Positions 28,175-37,000 of a DNA stretch of 64,000 nucleotides are shown in pieces. Source of the stretch: Methylococcaceae bacterium (GTDB taxonomy: Bacteria > Pseudomonadota > Gammaproteobacteria > Methylococcales > Methylomonadaceae). The stretch's first letter is position 1, and every line of letters begins with the position of its first letter. A program made the translations under genes and the position numbers. The notes under the pieces were generated by a model. It saw only the letters and a list, made by a program, of their open reading frames with translations. It did no database searches and was not told where the DNA came from. The stretch lies in NCBI GenBank assembly GCA_006844705.1, contig SPJS01000060.1, positions 124,001 through 188,000 of the forward strand. Reading direction: 5' to 3'.

Positions 28175-28281
28175 AGCGTCTCTTCCCAATTCCACTTTCA
28201 TATTAAGGTTAAACCATGCTAATATTAAAGCATAGAACGTATTTCAAATATAGTTATATTCTAATATATAAAGAGGAAGGC

Positions 28282-28434
28282 ATGACTGATTTATCTGAAG
28301 AAGAACGAAAAAAAATTCTTGAAAGTCCACCAAAAGGCACCTGGGCATTAATGCTTCTGGTAAGTGGCAGCATGGTGATTGGCTGGCTGTTCCTGTATTA
28401 CGGGGTGTTTTTACCGCGCGGCGTTATTAATTAG
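28282..28434 (+). CDS. Small subunit of ba3-type cytochrome oxidase (subunit IIa-like)
   Basis: A 50-residue protein, MTDLSEEERKKIL..., with a charged N-terminus and one membrane helix (GTWALMLLVSGSMVIGWLFL). AAGAGGAAGG directly precedes the ATG at 28282, so the in-frame codons upstream to 28216 are not needed. Single-helix peptides of this kind precede the CuA subunit in ba3 oxidase operons of Thermus and proteobacteria. The assignment rests mainly on size, topology and place. Confidence 0.75.
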   Translation: MTDLSEEERKKILESPPKGTWALMLLVSGSMVIGWLFLYYGVFLPRGVIN

Positions 28435-28442
28435 GGGCCAGC

Positions 28443-28973
28443 ATGCATATAGATCCATTAGAAAAACAATGGGTGCAGATTGCATTGGGCATTTGTGCTT
28501 TCTTCATTGGCATCATCATGCTGGATGCCTTGTTTCATAATATCAATGCGCCAAGTAATGTGGAAACCATCGATTCGGCGCGTTTGCATCTAAGCGAGGA
28601 GTTCGCTGAACAAAATCTTGGCGTACAGGTAGATGGCGAAGGGCAGGTCGTGGTACGCATGATTGCTGGTCGCTATTCATTTTTACCCAAAGAAATCAGC
28701 GTGCCTGCCGAAACCAAAATGACATTTCGTTGGGTGAGTAGCGATGTGTTGCATGGTGTGCATATTCCGATGACGAACATGAGCACCATGGTGGTACCGG
28801 GGTACGTGGCCCAAGTGGAAACATCCTTCCCCAAACCGGGCGAATATCCTGCGCTATGTAATGAATATTGCGGATTGGGACACGATCACATGTGGAGCAA
28901 GATCAATGTGCTTGAAAAAGATGAATGGCAGCAGCTTCAACTCAGCATGAACGGGGCAGACAATGATGAATGA
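28443..28973 (+). CDS. Cytochrome c oxidase subunit II, ba3 type (CuA)
   Basis: A 176-residue protein with one N-terminal membrane helix (ALGICAFFIGIIMLDALF) and a periplasmic cupredoxin domain. The CuA ligands are seen in VLHGVHIP (first His) and ALCNEYCGLGHDHMWS (Cys, Cys, His, Met). The single helix is characteristic of the ba3/B-family oxidases; A-family subunit II has two. It accepts electrons from a c-type cytochrome. Its stop overlaps the start of the subunit I gene by 11 bases. Confidence 0.95.
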   Translation: MHIDPLEKQWVQIALGICAFFIGIIMLDALFHNINAPSNVETIDSARLHLSEEFAEQNLGVQVDGEGQVVVRMIAGRYSFLPKEISVPAETKMTFRWVSSDVLHGVHIPMTNMSTMVVPGYVAQVETSFPKPGEYPALCNEYCGLGHDHMWSKINVLEKDEWQQLQLSMNGADNDE

Positions 28974-30594
28974 TAGTGTGGAAAGAAAACTGGCATTAAG
29001 TCACATGTCAGTCGCGTTTGCTGCATTTATTGTGGCGTGTATTCTCGGCGAGTATCAGGTATTAGAGCGCAGCGGAATATTTCCCGCGCTGGAATCGCCT
29101 GCGGTGTATTTTGCTTCGGTCAGTACGCATGGCGTGTTAATGGCGTATGTGCTCACCACGTTTTTTATTATGGGGTTTGGTTATTACACGGCCAGCAGTA
29201 CCCTAAAAATTCCCGTATGGAATCCGCTACTGGCCTGGGCAGGGTTTTGGATTGCTCTGACCGGCGTGGTGTTGGCAGCGATTCCATTGCTGAGCGGTTT
29301 GGCTTCAGTGCTGTACACATTTTATCCACCCGTGCAGGCAGACCCGATGTTTTATATTGGAGCCACACTATTGGTTGTAGGTTCCTGGGTGTGGTGCGGC
29401 ATTATGCTGGTGATGTTTTATCAGTGGAAAAAGGACAACCCAGGACAAAATGTACCGCTAGCCATGTTTGCGACCACCGCCAATGCATTATTATGGCTAT
29501 GGACCAGCGCCGGAGTGGCTCTGGAAGTGGTGTTTTTATTGATTCCCTGGTCGCTGGGCTGGATTGATACGATTGATCCGGGGCTGGCGAGAACGTTGTT
29601 TGCCTGGACCTTGCATCCTATTGTTTATTTCTGGCTAATCCCTGCCTACATCGCTTTTTATGTCTTCGTGCCGAAACAGGCCGGCTCATTCTTGTTCAGC
29701 GAAGAAGCTGCACGCGCCGCATTTTTAGTGTTAGTGGTTTTCAGTCTGCCGATTGGTTTTCATCATCTGTATATGGATCCAGAACAGGCCAGCGGCTGGA
29801 AGCTTCTGCATGGTATTGGTACATTTATTGTCACCTTACCCACCTTCGTTACCGGGTTTACCGTGATAGCCTCGCTGGAAATTGGCGGGCGCTTGCGCGG
29901 TGGTCAAGGCCTGTTTGGCTGGATCGGCTCGTTGCCGTGGACGAATAGTATGGTGCTGGCGGTCATCTTATCCTTGCTGATGCTTATCTTTGGCGGCTTT
30001 GGCGGCATTGTAAATGCCAGCTATGCGATGAATGCGATGGTCCACAATACCGCGTGGGTGCCTGGGCATTTTCATCTGATCTTTGCCGGTACTACGATCA
30101 TCATGTACTTTGCCATCGCTTACTATTTATGGCCGGTGTTGACCAAAAAACCACTGTATTCAAATAACTGGGCGCTGGTGCAACTGTGGACCTGGTTTAT
30201 TGGTATTTGTATTTTAACCACTCCGTGGCATGTACTGGGGCTATTGGGTCAGCCGCGACGTATTTCCAGTGTGGCGTATAACAACTTGCTGACCTTGTCC
30301 TGGCAGCCTTACGAGCTGGCGATGATTTTTGGTGGCTTGATTATGCTGGGTTCCGCCGTGTTGTTTATTTATATTCTGGCTAAAACCTGGATGTCGGATG
30401 TCAGCGAAACTGAAAACGACTATGTGCTGGAATACGCCGAACCTTTGCATCCGGTCAAAAACCTGCCGGAATATTTGAATGACTTTTCATTATGGAACAA
30501 GACCATTGCTGTGCTGATGGCAATCAGTTTCGGTATTCCAATATTACAGTTCTTCTTTATGGATACCTTCGATTCCAGTGCATGGGGATATTAA
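28963..30594 (+). CDS. Cytochrome c oxidase subunit I, ba3 type
   Basis: A 543-residue heme-copper subunit with about 13 helices. Heme and CuB ligands are STHGVLMAYVLTTF (low-spin heme His), FAWTLHPIVYFWLIPAY (CuB His with the cross-linked Tyr), IGFHHLYMDPEQ (two CuB His) and NTAWVPGHFHLIFAG (high-spin and low-spin heme His). The HPIVYFW form and the lack of the A-family proton-channel residues place it in the B family. It is the catalytic subunit of a proton-pumping terminal oxidase with high oxygen affinity. The ATG codons at 28963 and 28966 are both possible. Confidence 0.96.
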   Translation: MMNDSVERKLALSHMSVAFAAFIVACILGEYQVLERSGIFPALESPAVYFASVSTHGVLMAYVLTTFFIMGFGYYTASSTLKIPVWNPLLAWAGFWIALTGVVLAAIPLLSGLASVLYTFYPPVQADPMFYIGATLLVVGSWVWCGIMLVMFYQWKKDNPGQNVPLAMFATTANALLWLWTSAGVALEVVFLLIPWSLGWIDTIDPGLARTLFAWTLHPIVYFWLIPAYIAFYVFVPKQAGSFLFSEEAARAAFLVLVVFSLPIGFHHLYMDPEQASGWKLLHGIGTFIVTLPTFVTGFTVIASLEIGGRLRGGQGLFGWIGSLPWTNSMVLAVILSLLMLIFGGFGGIVNASYAMNAMVHNTAWVPGHFHLIFAGTTIIMYFAIAYYLWPVLTKKPLYSNNWALVQLWTWFIGICILTTPWHVLGLLGQPRRISSVAYNNLLTLSWQPYELAMIFGGLIMLGSAVLFIYILAKTWMSDVSETENDYVLEYAEPLHPVKNLPEYLNDFSLWNKTIAVLMAISFGIPILQFFFMDTFDSSAWGY

Positions 30595-30595
30595 A

Positions 30596-31243
30596 ATGAG
30601 ACAATTATTAATGATATGGCTATTGGTCCCTGGTTTTGCATTAGCCGAGCCCGCCTCGAATATTGCCTGGACGCCGCAACTGCTTAATTTTGTTAAACAA
30701 GGCAATGTGCAAAAAGGCGGGCAATTGGCCGCATCTTGCGCCGGATGTCATGGTGAAAAGGGGATCAGCCAGATGGATGATTTTCCTTCCCTGGCAGGAC
30801 AACTGGCGACCTATACCTATAAGCAACTGCGCGATTATGCCGATGGCAAGCGCGAGAATGCATTGATGAATTCTGTCGCTGAAGGCTTGAGTAAACAGGA
30901 TGCTGCCGATTTGGCCGTCTGGTTTGCCTCGCTCCCTCCTGCACAAGGAAAAGCGCTTGATAAGGCCGCGTTAAAAAAAGCTAAAAGATTGGTGGAAAAA
31001 GGCAATGGTAAAAAAATCATTCCGCCGTGTTTTGCCTGTCATGGTAGCCGAGGTCAGGGAGAAAGGCAGGATATTCCTGCGTTGTCGGGGCAGCAGGTCA
31101 ATTATTTCATCAATACATTAACGGAATATAAAACTGGTGTGCGGAAAAACGATATTTACAGTCGCATGCGTTTGATTGCCCAATACTTAACCGAGGACGA
31201 TATCAAACAACTCGCGCAATACTATCACCAGATGAAGAGGTAG
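30596..31243 (+). CDS. Diheme cytochrome c4-like protein
   Basis: About 215 residues with a signal peptide (MIWLLVPGFALA-EPA) and two cytochrome c domains. Heme motifs are CAGCHG in the first half and CFACHG in the second, each followed by a methionine-ligand region (SVAEGLSKQDAADLAVWFAS; RMRLIAQYLTEDDIKQLAQY). This is the c4 layout. It starts one base after the subunit I stop (ATG at 30596) and is the likely electron donor to the ba3 oxidase. A start six codons upstream would overlap that gene. Confidence 0.92.
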   Translation: MRQLLMIWLLVPGFALAEPASNIAWTPQLLNFVKQGNVQKGGQLAASCAGCHGEKGISQMDDFPSLAGQLATYTYKQLRDYADGKRENALMNSVAEGLSKQDAADLAVWFASLPPAQGKALDKAALKKAKRLVEKGNGKKIIPPCFACHGSRGQGERQDIPALSGQQVNYFINTLTEYKTGVRKNDIYSRMRLIAQYLTEDDIKQLAQYYHQMKR

Positions 31244-31247
31244 CATC

Positions 31248-33680
31248 ATGTACAAGATTTTGGCAACATTATTGTTTAGTAGTGTGTGTATCAGCCCGGT
31301 GGCGGCAAAGTACATTCCTTATCAGTCGTCTGCGGAAGACAAACTGATGCGCAATGCGCCGCTGAGCACCCCGGTTGCCAATAATCAGCAAAAGCCGAAA
31401 AATGATTACAACATTACGATCAATTACGAGTTGGGCATGCACTGCACCGGCTTTGATTTTTCGTATTGTTGTATTCTGCCGCCCTACAACTCAATCCAAA
31501 GCCAGGTGGTTAAAACCGCAACCGGCCCCTACCAGTTTCCGCGATTATTAAAAGCCGACCCTAACGACCCGACGGTATTAGTGGATGGCAAAAAACGCAT
31601 GAAACTGGAATATGGGCATATTGACAATACCTTTGCAGAAGGAACCAAGCTGGCGTACTGGAATATTCCGTATGACGTGAACAAGGATGGCAAATACACA
31701 GACAACGAAAATGTGGGAAATGCCTATTTTACCCACCTGTATATTTATAAGGATTTAAAAGGCAGTAATCCCAACAAAACCAGTAAGGACAGTGAAAAAC
31801 TGCGTATTGGTATCGAGCTGCCGATTCCGCGTGATGCTGGGCCTTCCGGACAGCCGTTGAAAAATGGCCATCTGCATTACACCGGTGATGAAGGGACGAT
31901 AGTCTATACCAAATCGCCGGTACTGGATAATGTGCCGATTGTGCTGACCAACCCTGGGATTTGGGATGCCTTAGGCTTACCATTAACCCCGTTTTACGAT
32001 GAGTTAATGAAGAAAAGCCCGCTGGAAATTGTCGAAAGCGATATACGTCCTTATCAGGAAGCCTGGGTGGGATTAGTCGATGCCAAATCCGGCAAACCGG
32101 TGATTGACAGCCATAGCGGCAAGCCTGTGCGCTTTATCGGCACCAATCCGATTGATGTGCCTAATTGCGCCAATTGTCATTCCAATGATAATGCCAATGG
32201 CGATACCTTTATCTTATACAAACAGGAAAAAGCATTCTGGAAAAGCCTGAATGCGTCTGATTACATGGCTAATCTGAAAGCCACGTCGATTTCTATCCTG
32301 CAAATTCATGATGCCCGCCACGGCACGCAATTTCTGGCCAACTATGACCCATCCAGCCGCTCTACACACAACCGCCTGGGGAACGACCCGGTGTTGTGTC
32401 AGCAATGCCATGCGGATAATGTGATTGGGGTGCTGCAATCCAAAGGCGTGGCCCAGGTATTGTCTGGCGGTGATAAACGCGAATCCTGGGATACTCCGAT
32501 TATGCCGCTGTCAGAAGCGTTACACCGTGTGCATCAGACCATCCGTCCGTTGCCCGATGAAGAAGGGCGCAGCGGCACTTGTGCCGGGTGTCATCCGGCG
32601 CACAGACAGGATGGTTCTATGGATGGCTATCCCATTACTCCGGGTGGAGAAAACTTTTTTGCGACAGCAGATAACCGTGACAGTAAGGGCGGCTGTTTTG
32701 CTGGACGTGATGTACATTCCAACCCGGATAAGGACAAAGACGGTGCCGGGACGCCCGAGCATCTGAACGAGATTGGCAAATGGATGCAGGCCAATGTGTC
32801 CAACATCGGTAATGGCAAAGGTGGGAAGGGCATGTGGTGTACCAACTGCCACAGTCAGTTATCCCGTGAACTTTATCAACGCGATAATTTACAGAATGCC
32901 TTCAAACAAACCGGGGAAACCATCCGTAATAAATCCCTGGACGAGATTGCCAAAGCCATTGGCGTTGATCGTAAAACACTGGAACAAAAATATCTGGATC
33001 CAAAAGTGGTTCTGGACAAGAAAGGCCATGATACTCCAGGAAAATCCGGAATCTTGCTGACCTGGGCGAAAGACCGTCTGGTGCCAGATATTGGCGTGAT
33101 AGCTACTAAAGACGGTCAACCACTGGTCAGTAAGGATGAAGACGGCGATGTGAATGTGGCTTTGTTGTCAGCCAATCCTTCCGCCAAGCTGGCATCGTTG
33201 CAATTACCTGATGATGCCACCGGTATTGCCGCCGTGCCTTATGATGCCGCCAGTCATGGGCGTGACTATTGGTTATCACCAGGCGCGCCGCATTGCGCGG
33301 ATTGCCATGCGCCGCCGTATGTGGAAGGCCAGGGGGGGGTGGCTTATCCGATTAATCAACCGGGCAAATACAGTTTGATGCGTTATTCAAAAGGGCATGC
33401 CGGGTTGGCTTGTCAGGCCTGTCATGAATCAATTCATGGCTTGTATCCAGTCAGGCCAATTGTCGATACCACCACCTATAAACAAGCCGCACAATACAAC
33501 CCGGATGGCAGTCATGGGCCATTATTGTGTGCCTCCTGCCATGAAGTAAATAAATCAGGGGTGCCGATTGTGGCAGAAGCATTGACCTGGAAAGGCAAAA
33601 AAATCAAGGATGACCTGGATGCGGCAATTAGCTGGATTCATGGAAATGCGCACGATTTGGGCGGTAAAAACCCTAAATAA
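31248..33680 (+). CDS. Secreted seven-heme cytochrome c
   Basis: An 810-residue exported protein with a signal peptide (ATLLFSSVCISPVAA). It has seven CxxCH heme sites in order: CANCH (residue 307), CQQCH (384), CAGCH, CTNCH, CADCH, CQACH and CASCH (near 760). The first 300 residues hold no heme but carry a conserved-looking cysteine patch INYELGMHCTGFDFSYCC. I do not recognise a characterised family; it is not an OmcA/MtrC or hydroxylamine oxidoreductase pattern. It starts 4 bases after the c4-like gene and so belongs to the ba3 oxidase operon, suggesting it delivers electrons from a periplasmic or extracellular donor to the oxidase, or reduces an alternative acceptor. Confidence 0.88.
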   Translation: MYKILATLLFSSVCISPVAAKYIPYQSSAEDKLMRNAPLSTPVANNQQKPKNDYNITINYELGMHCTGFDFSYCCILPPYNSIQSQVVKTATGPYQFPRLLKADPNDPTVLVDGKKRMKLEYGHIDNTFAEGTKLAYWNIPYDVNKDGKYTDNENVGNAYFTHLYIYKDLKGSNPNKTSKDSEKLRIGIELPIPRDAGPSGQPLKNGHLHYTGDEGTIVYTKSPVLDNVPIVLTNPGIWDALGLPLTPFYDELMKKSPLEIVESDIRPYQEAWVGLVDAKSGKPVIDSHSGKPVRFIGTNPIDVPNCANCHSNDNANGDTFILYKQEKAFWKSLNASDYMANLKATSISILQIHDARHGTQFLANYDPSSRSTHNRLGNDPVLCQQCHADNVIGVLQSKGVAQVLSGGDKRESWDTPIMPLSEALHRVHQTIRPLPDEEGRSGTCAGCHPAHRQDGSMDGYPITPGGENFFATADNRDSKGGCFAGRDVHSNPDKDKDGAGTPEHLNEIGKWMQANVSNIGNGKGGKGMWCTNCHSQLSRELYQRDNLQNAFKQTGETIRNKSLDEIAKAIGVDRKTLEQKYLDPKVVLDKKGHDTPGKSGILLTWAKDRLVPDIGVIATKDGQPLVSKDEDGDVNVALLSANPSAKLASLQLPDDATGIAAVPYDAASHGRDYWLSPGAPHCADCHAPPYVEGQGGVAYPINQPGKYSLMRYSKGHAGLACQACHESIHGLYPVRPIVDTTTYKQAAQYNPDGSHGPLLCASCHEVNKSGVPIVAEALTWKGKKIKDDLDAAISWIHGNAHDLGGKNPK

Positions 33681-33781
33681 TGTGACGGATGCTGTCGGGA
33701 AAATGAGGGCGTGTTGCGAGGTACGCATTACCCGCTGGTGTTTTTTGGATTTACTGTTCACATTCAAGACATGAGAAGAAC

Positions 33782-35053
33782 ATGAAGCATATACTTTTCT
33801 TATTCGTATTAAGTATCATCCAGGGCAGTGCCGCCTGGGCGAATAACGTGCTGGTGACCATTGGCGCATCCGGCCAGGTTACACAACAACAATTAGAATC
33901 TGCCATGCAGGCAGCGCCTTTTGCCACCCAGTTTCCGGCAATGGATGAACAAGATCAGGCCTATTTGCGTGGTGATATGTTGTTGCGGCTGGCGCGGGCG
34001 GAGGCGCTTTATCAGGAAGCTGTGGCCAGCGGCATACAGCACAGTGAGATATTTCAGCAAGAGATGGGCAATTTTAAAACTGCCTTGCTGGCACAAAAAT
34101 ATCTGCAAAAGCTGAGCAAGTCCATCCGCATTCCCGCGCAGGATTTGCAGGCCATAGAAGACAAAATTGGCGGTCAAAATGACGCAATCGAGGCGGCTAA
34201 GTCAGCCTATATTGCCAAAAATTTCAAAACCTTAAAGGCGCAACGCATTCACGAACTCAGACAACAGGCGGGCGTGCAAACCTATTTTCAGCTGTTGGAT
34301 GAGCAGCCACTAGCCGATAGCGTTCTGGCTCAGGGACAGAATATCAGGATCACCTATGCTGACCTGCTTGGCAAAGACACTAAGGTCAAAATTGACAAGC
34401 AGCGCATCATCGACAAGGTGAATGAATGGATTGACCTGACATTAATGGCCTACGCGGCCAGTCAGACGAATACAAAAATTGAAGCTCAATTGGCGGATTA
34501 CGGAAAAGATCTCACCACACGTTTGTTACTGGCTCAAAAAGAGCAGGACTGGCTACAGGACGAGGCGGTGTTGCGTCACTACTTTCAACAACACCCCGAG
34601 ATTGCCTATGTGCCAGAACGCCGTCAGATTGGTCAGCTGGTGGTCGCCGATCAACAGCAGGCCATGCAGTTGCGCGAGCGCATCCTCAAGGGCGAAAGCC
34701 TGTTCGAACTGGCGGCTCAATTCAGTATTGATCCGTTTGGTCGCCAGCGCTCCGGGGATATGGGCTGGTTAGCCGAGGGCAGTGCCTTGCCGGAAATTGA
34801 GCAGGCCATCAAAAACCTGCCTGACAATCAAGTCAGCGAGGTCACCAAAACAGCAAAAGGCTGGCACGTGGTCATGATTGTGAATCGCAAGCTGGGAGTA
34901 CGCAAACACTTTGCGGCAATAAAAGACCGCGTTAAACAGAAGTTCATTGCGCAAAAAATGACCGGCTATTTACGTGAGGTGACAGAAAAGTATCCATTGC
35001 AATGGCATATTGCAAACCTTGAAAAGAGTCAGCATGGATCAGCGTTGCGTTAA
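33782..35053 (+). CDS. Parvulin-type peptidyl-prolyl isomerase (SurA/PpiC-like)
   Basis: A 423-residue periplasmic protein with signal peptide cleaved after SAAWA. The N-terminal 250 residues are helical, as in SurA/PrsA chaperones. The parvulin domain lies at about 275-380 (ERRQIGQLVVADQQQAMQLR, FELAAQFSIDPFGRQRSGDM, KTAKGWHVVMIVNRK). It isomerises proline bonds and may help fold secreted proteins; its place 101 bases after the seven-heme cytochrome suggests a role in that protein's maturation. The last 15 bases overlap the convergent thioredoxin gene. Confidence 0.88.
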   Translation: MKHILFLFVLSIIQGSAAWANNVLVTIGASGQVTQQQLESAMQAAPFATQFPAMDEQDQAYLRGDMLLRLARAEALYQEAVASGIQHSEIFQQEMGNFKTALLAQKYLQKLSKSIRIPAQDLQAIEDKIGGQNDAIEAAKSAYIAKNFKTLKAQRIHELRQQAGVQTYFQLLDEQPLADSVLAQGQNIRITYADLLGKDTKVKIDKQRIIDKVNEWIDLTLMAYAASQTNTKIEAQLADYGKDLTTRLLLAQKEQDWLQDEAVLRHYFQQHPEIAYVPERRQIGQLVVADQQQAMQLRERILKGESLFELAAQFSIDPFGRQRSGDMGWLAEGSALPEIEQAIKNLPDNQVSEVTKTAKGWHVVMIVNRKLGVRKHFAAIKDRVKQKFIAQKMTGYLREVTEKYPLQWHIANLEKSQHGSALR

Positions 35054-35572
35054 CAATGGCTCGACATAGTGCTGGAAAGCCCGTTCACTTAAAATGCCTT
35101 GTTGCATATAAACAAAACGGCCATCGCGATCAATCACGACAGAAAAGGGCAAGACGCCATAAGAATTGCCCCATTTTTTTAATAAAGAATAGTGGCGCTC
35201 AGGGGCAGCATGCAGGATGGGGTAATTGATGCCGGTAGTACGCACAAAGTTTTTGAGTTTTTTGATCTCATCCAGACCCACGCCGATGATTTGCAGACCG
35301 TGATCTGCATAGCGTGACTGGTAATCAATGAAATCAGGAATCTCAACCTGGCAGGGGGCGCACCAAGTGGCCCAGAAATTTAACAAAATGACCTGGCCCT
35401 GCCACTGATAAAGATTTTGCGGGTCGCCTTGCAGGTCATTGAGGATGAGCGGCTCCATTTCCCAGGCATTGGAAATGGCAGAGCGCCCCAGAGCCGGATT
35501 GATAAAAGCCTGGCTTGTCAGGCTGAACAGGGAAACCAATAAAATAATTTTAGATTTTTTGTTGTACATCAA
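35039..35572 (-). CDS. TlpA/ResA-like periplasmic thioredoxin
   Basis: A 177-residue exported thioredoxin-fold protein. The signal peptide is IILLVSLFSLTSQAFINPA. The redox motif is LLNFWATWCAPCQVEIPDF (CAPC), followed by LQIIGVGLDEIKKLKNFV and the cis-Pro region YGVLPFSVVIDRDGR. TlpA/ResA proteins reduce cysteines of apocytochromes or of CuA sites, which fits the cytochrome genes just upstream on the other strand. It converges on, and overlaps, the parvulin gene. MM at the start leaves 35572 or 35569 open. Confidence 0.88.
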   Translation of the reverse strand: MMYNKKSKIILLVSLFSLTSQAFINPALGRSAISNAWEMEPLILNDLQGDPQNLYQWQGQVILLNFWATWCAPCQVEIPDFIDYQSRYADHGLQIIGVGLDEIKKLKNFVRTTGINYPILHAAPERHYSLLKKWGNSYGVLPFSVVIDRDGRFVYMQQGILSERAFQHYVEPLLTQR

Positions 35573-35654
35573 TATGTCATTACTTAGTAGAAAGGCTTAA
35601 ATAAAATCGATGTATAATATTAACATTTGCTAATAAACTAAAACATACTTATTT

Positions 35655-36989
35655 ATGCAATTTAAACAACTGTTTTTGATAATACTGCCGTGCCTGATGT
35701 CGTTGAGCAGTTTTCAACTGGCGGCGGAAACGCGCTATTCATTGCTACAGGCCATTGATTATGCTCTGGATAATAACCCTGATTTGCAAATCATGCAGGA
35801 TAGAATTGGGCAGGCGCAAGCGCAAGTAGGCGAAGCCATGGCCAATTTTTATCCGCAAATCACCAGCCGCTTGTCGTATCAGCACAGTGACAATCCTTCC
35901 AGAGCGTTTGGCATGATCATCTCGCAACGGCGCCTGAATTTAACCGGGACGGATTTTAATCATCCAGGCGGTACAGATAATTACCGACCCGAGATTACCG
36001 CCCGTTATGCGTTATTCAGAGGCGGGCAGGACAGCCATCGCCTGAACGCTGCCGAGTCCGGCGTGGAAGCCGCTCAACAGGATCGGGCGGCGATGCGTAA
36101 TCAATTAGTTCAGGCCGTCAGTGCAACCTTCTATACCTATTTAGCGGCATTTGAACAACATAAAGTCAGTCAACGTACCATTGCGGCGGTGAGCAGTGAA
36201 CTTAAGCAAAGTCAGGCGCGATACGAGGCTGGTTCGGAATTAAAGTCTGATGTCTTGTCATTGCAGGTGCAGCTGGCCGAAGCCAAAGATGCGCAAATCA
36301 GAACCGGGAATGCGCTTGAATTGACGTTGACCGGGTTGAAAACCCTCATGGGACTGGATGCCGGGCAAGCGTTACTGATTGATTTATCCGACGACATTGC
36401 GCTACCCAATGCAGCCCAGGATTTTAATCAATTACTGGATGCCGCGATAGCACAAAGACCAGAAATGTTAGCCGTCAATACGCGCCTGGAAATGGCCAAA
36501 AGTCAACTGGATGCGGCGCAAGGGGCTTATCTGCCACGCGCGGATGCCTTTGTCAGTTACGGTTCAGACAGCAAAAACCTGGACTTTAGTACCCATCGGG
36601 ATAATGTGACCGCCGGTGTCAGCGTGGAGCTGGATATTTTTAATGGGTTCCGCACCAGTGAAAAGGTTAAACAGGCGGAATATGCGCTAGCCATGGCAGA
36701 AAAAAGTATCCGGCAAACCCGCTTACACATAGAAAATGAAGTCAACTCGGCCTGGCTAAAACAACAGGAAGCGCTGGCACGGCTGGATGTGACGCGGGCT
36801 TCGGTGGCAGCTGCAGAAGAGGCATTGCGTATGGTTAAAGAGCAACGCAAGGCAGGCACAGTCACAGTAACACGCTATATAGAAGCCGAACTGGCGCGCG
36901 ATAAAGCCTATGTGCGGCGTATTTCAGCAAAGTTTGATGCCCTGCGTGCCCAAGCGCAATTAAATCAGGCAATTGGTATTTGGAAATAA
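35655..36989 (+). CDS. TolC-family outer membrane efflux protein
   Basis: A 444-residue outer-membrane channel protein. After the signal peptide (SSFQLAAE) come two repeats of the OEP domain: YSLLQAIDYALDNNPDLQIM opens the first, and FNQLLDAAIAQRPEMLAVNT the second, with long helical stretches rich in A/Q/E (DRAAMRNQLVQAVSATFYTY; EKSIRQTRLHIENEVNSAWL). It forms the exit duct for the adaptor and RND pump encoded directly downstream; the gene ends 11 bases before the adaptor start. Confidence 0.93.
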   Translation: MQFKQLFLIILPCLMSLSSFQLAAETRYSLLQAIDYALDNNPDLQIMQDRIGQAQAQVGEAMANFYPQITSRLSYQHSDNPSRAFGMIISQRRLNLTGTDFNHPGGTDNYRPEITARYALFRGGQDSHRLNAAESGVEAAQQDRAAMRNQLVQAVSATFYTYLAAFEQHKVSQRTIAAVSSELKQSQARYEAGSELKSDVLSLQVQLAEAKDAQIRTGNALELTLTGLKTLMGLDAGQALLIDLSDDIALPNAAQDFNQLLDAAIAQRPEMLAVNTRLEMAKSQLDAAQGAYLPRADAFVSYGSDSKNLDFSTHRDNVTAGVSVELDIFNGFRTSEKVKQAEYALAMAEKSIRQTRLHIENEVNSAWLKQQEALARLDVTRASVAAAEEALRMVKEQRKAGTVTVTRYIEAELARDKAYVRRISAKFDALRAQAQLNQAIGIWK

Positions 36990-37000
36990 GAGAACTCACC

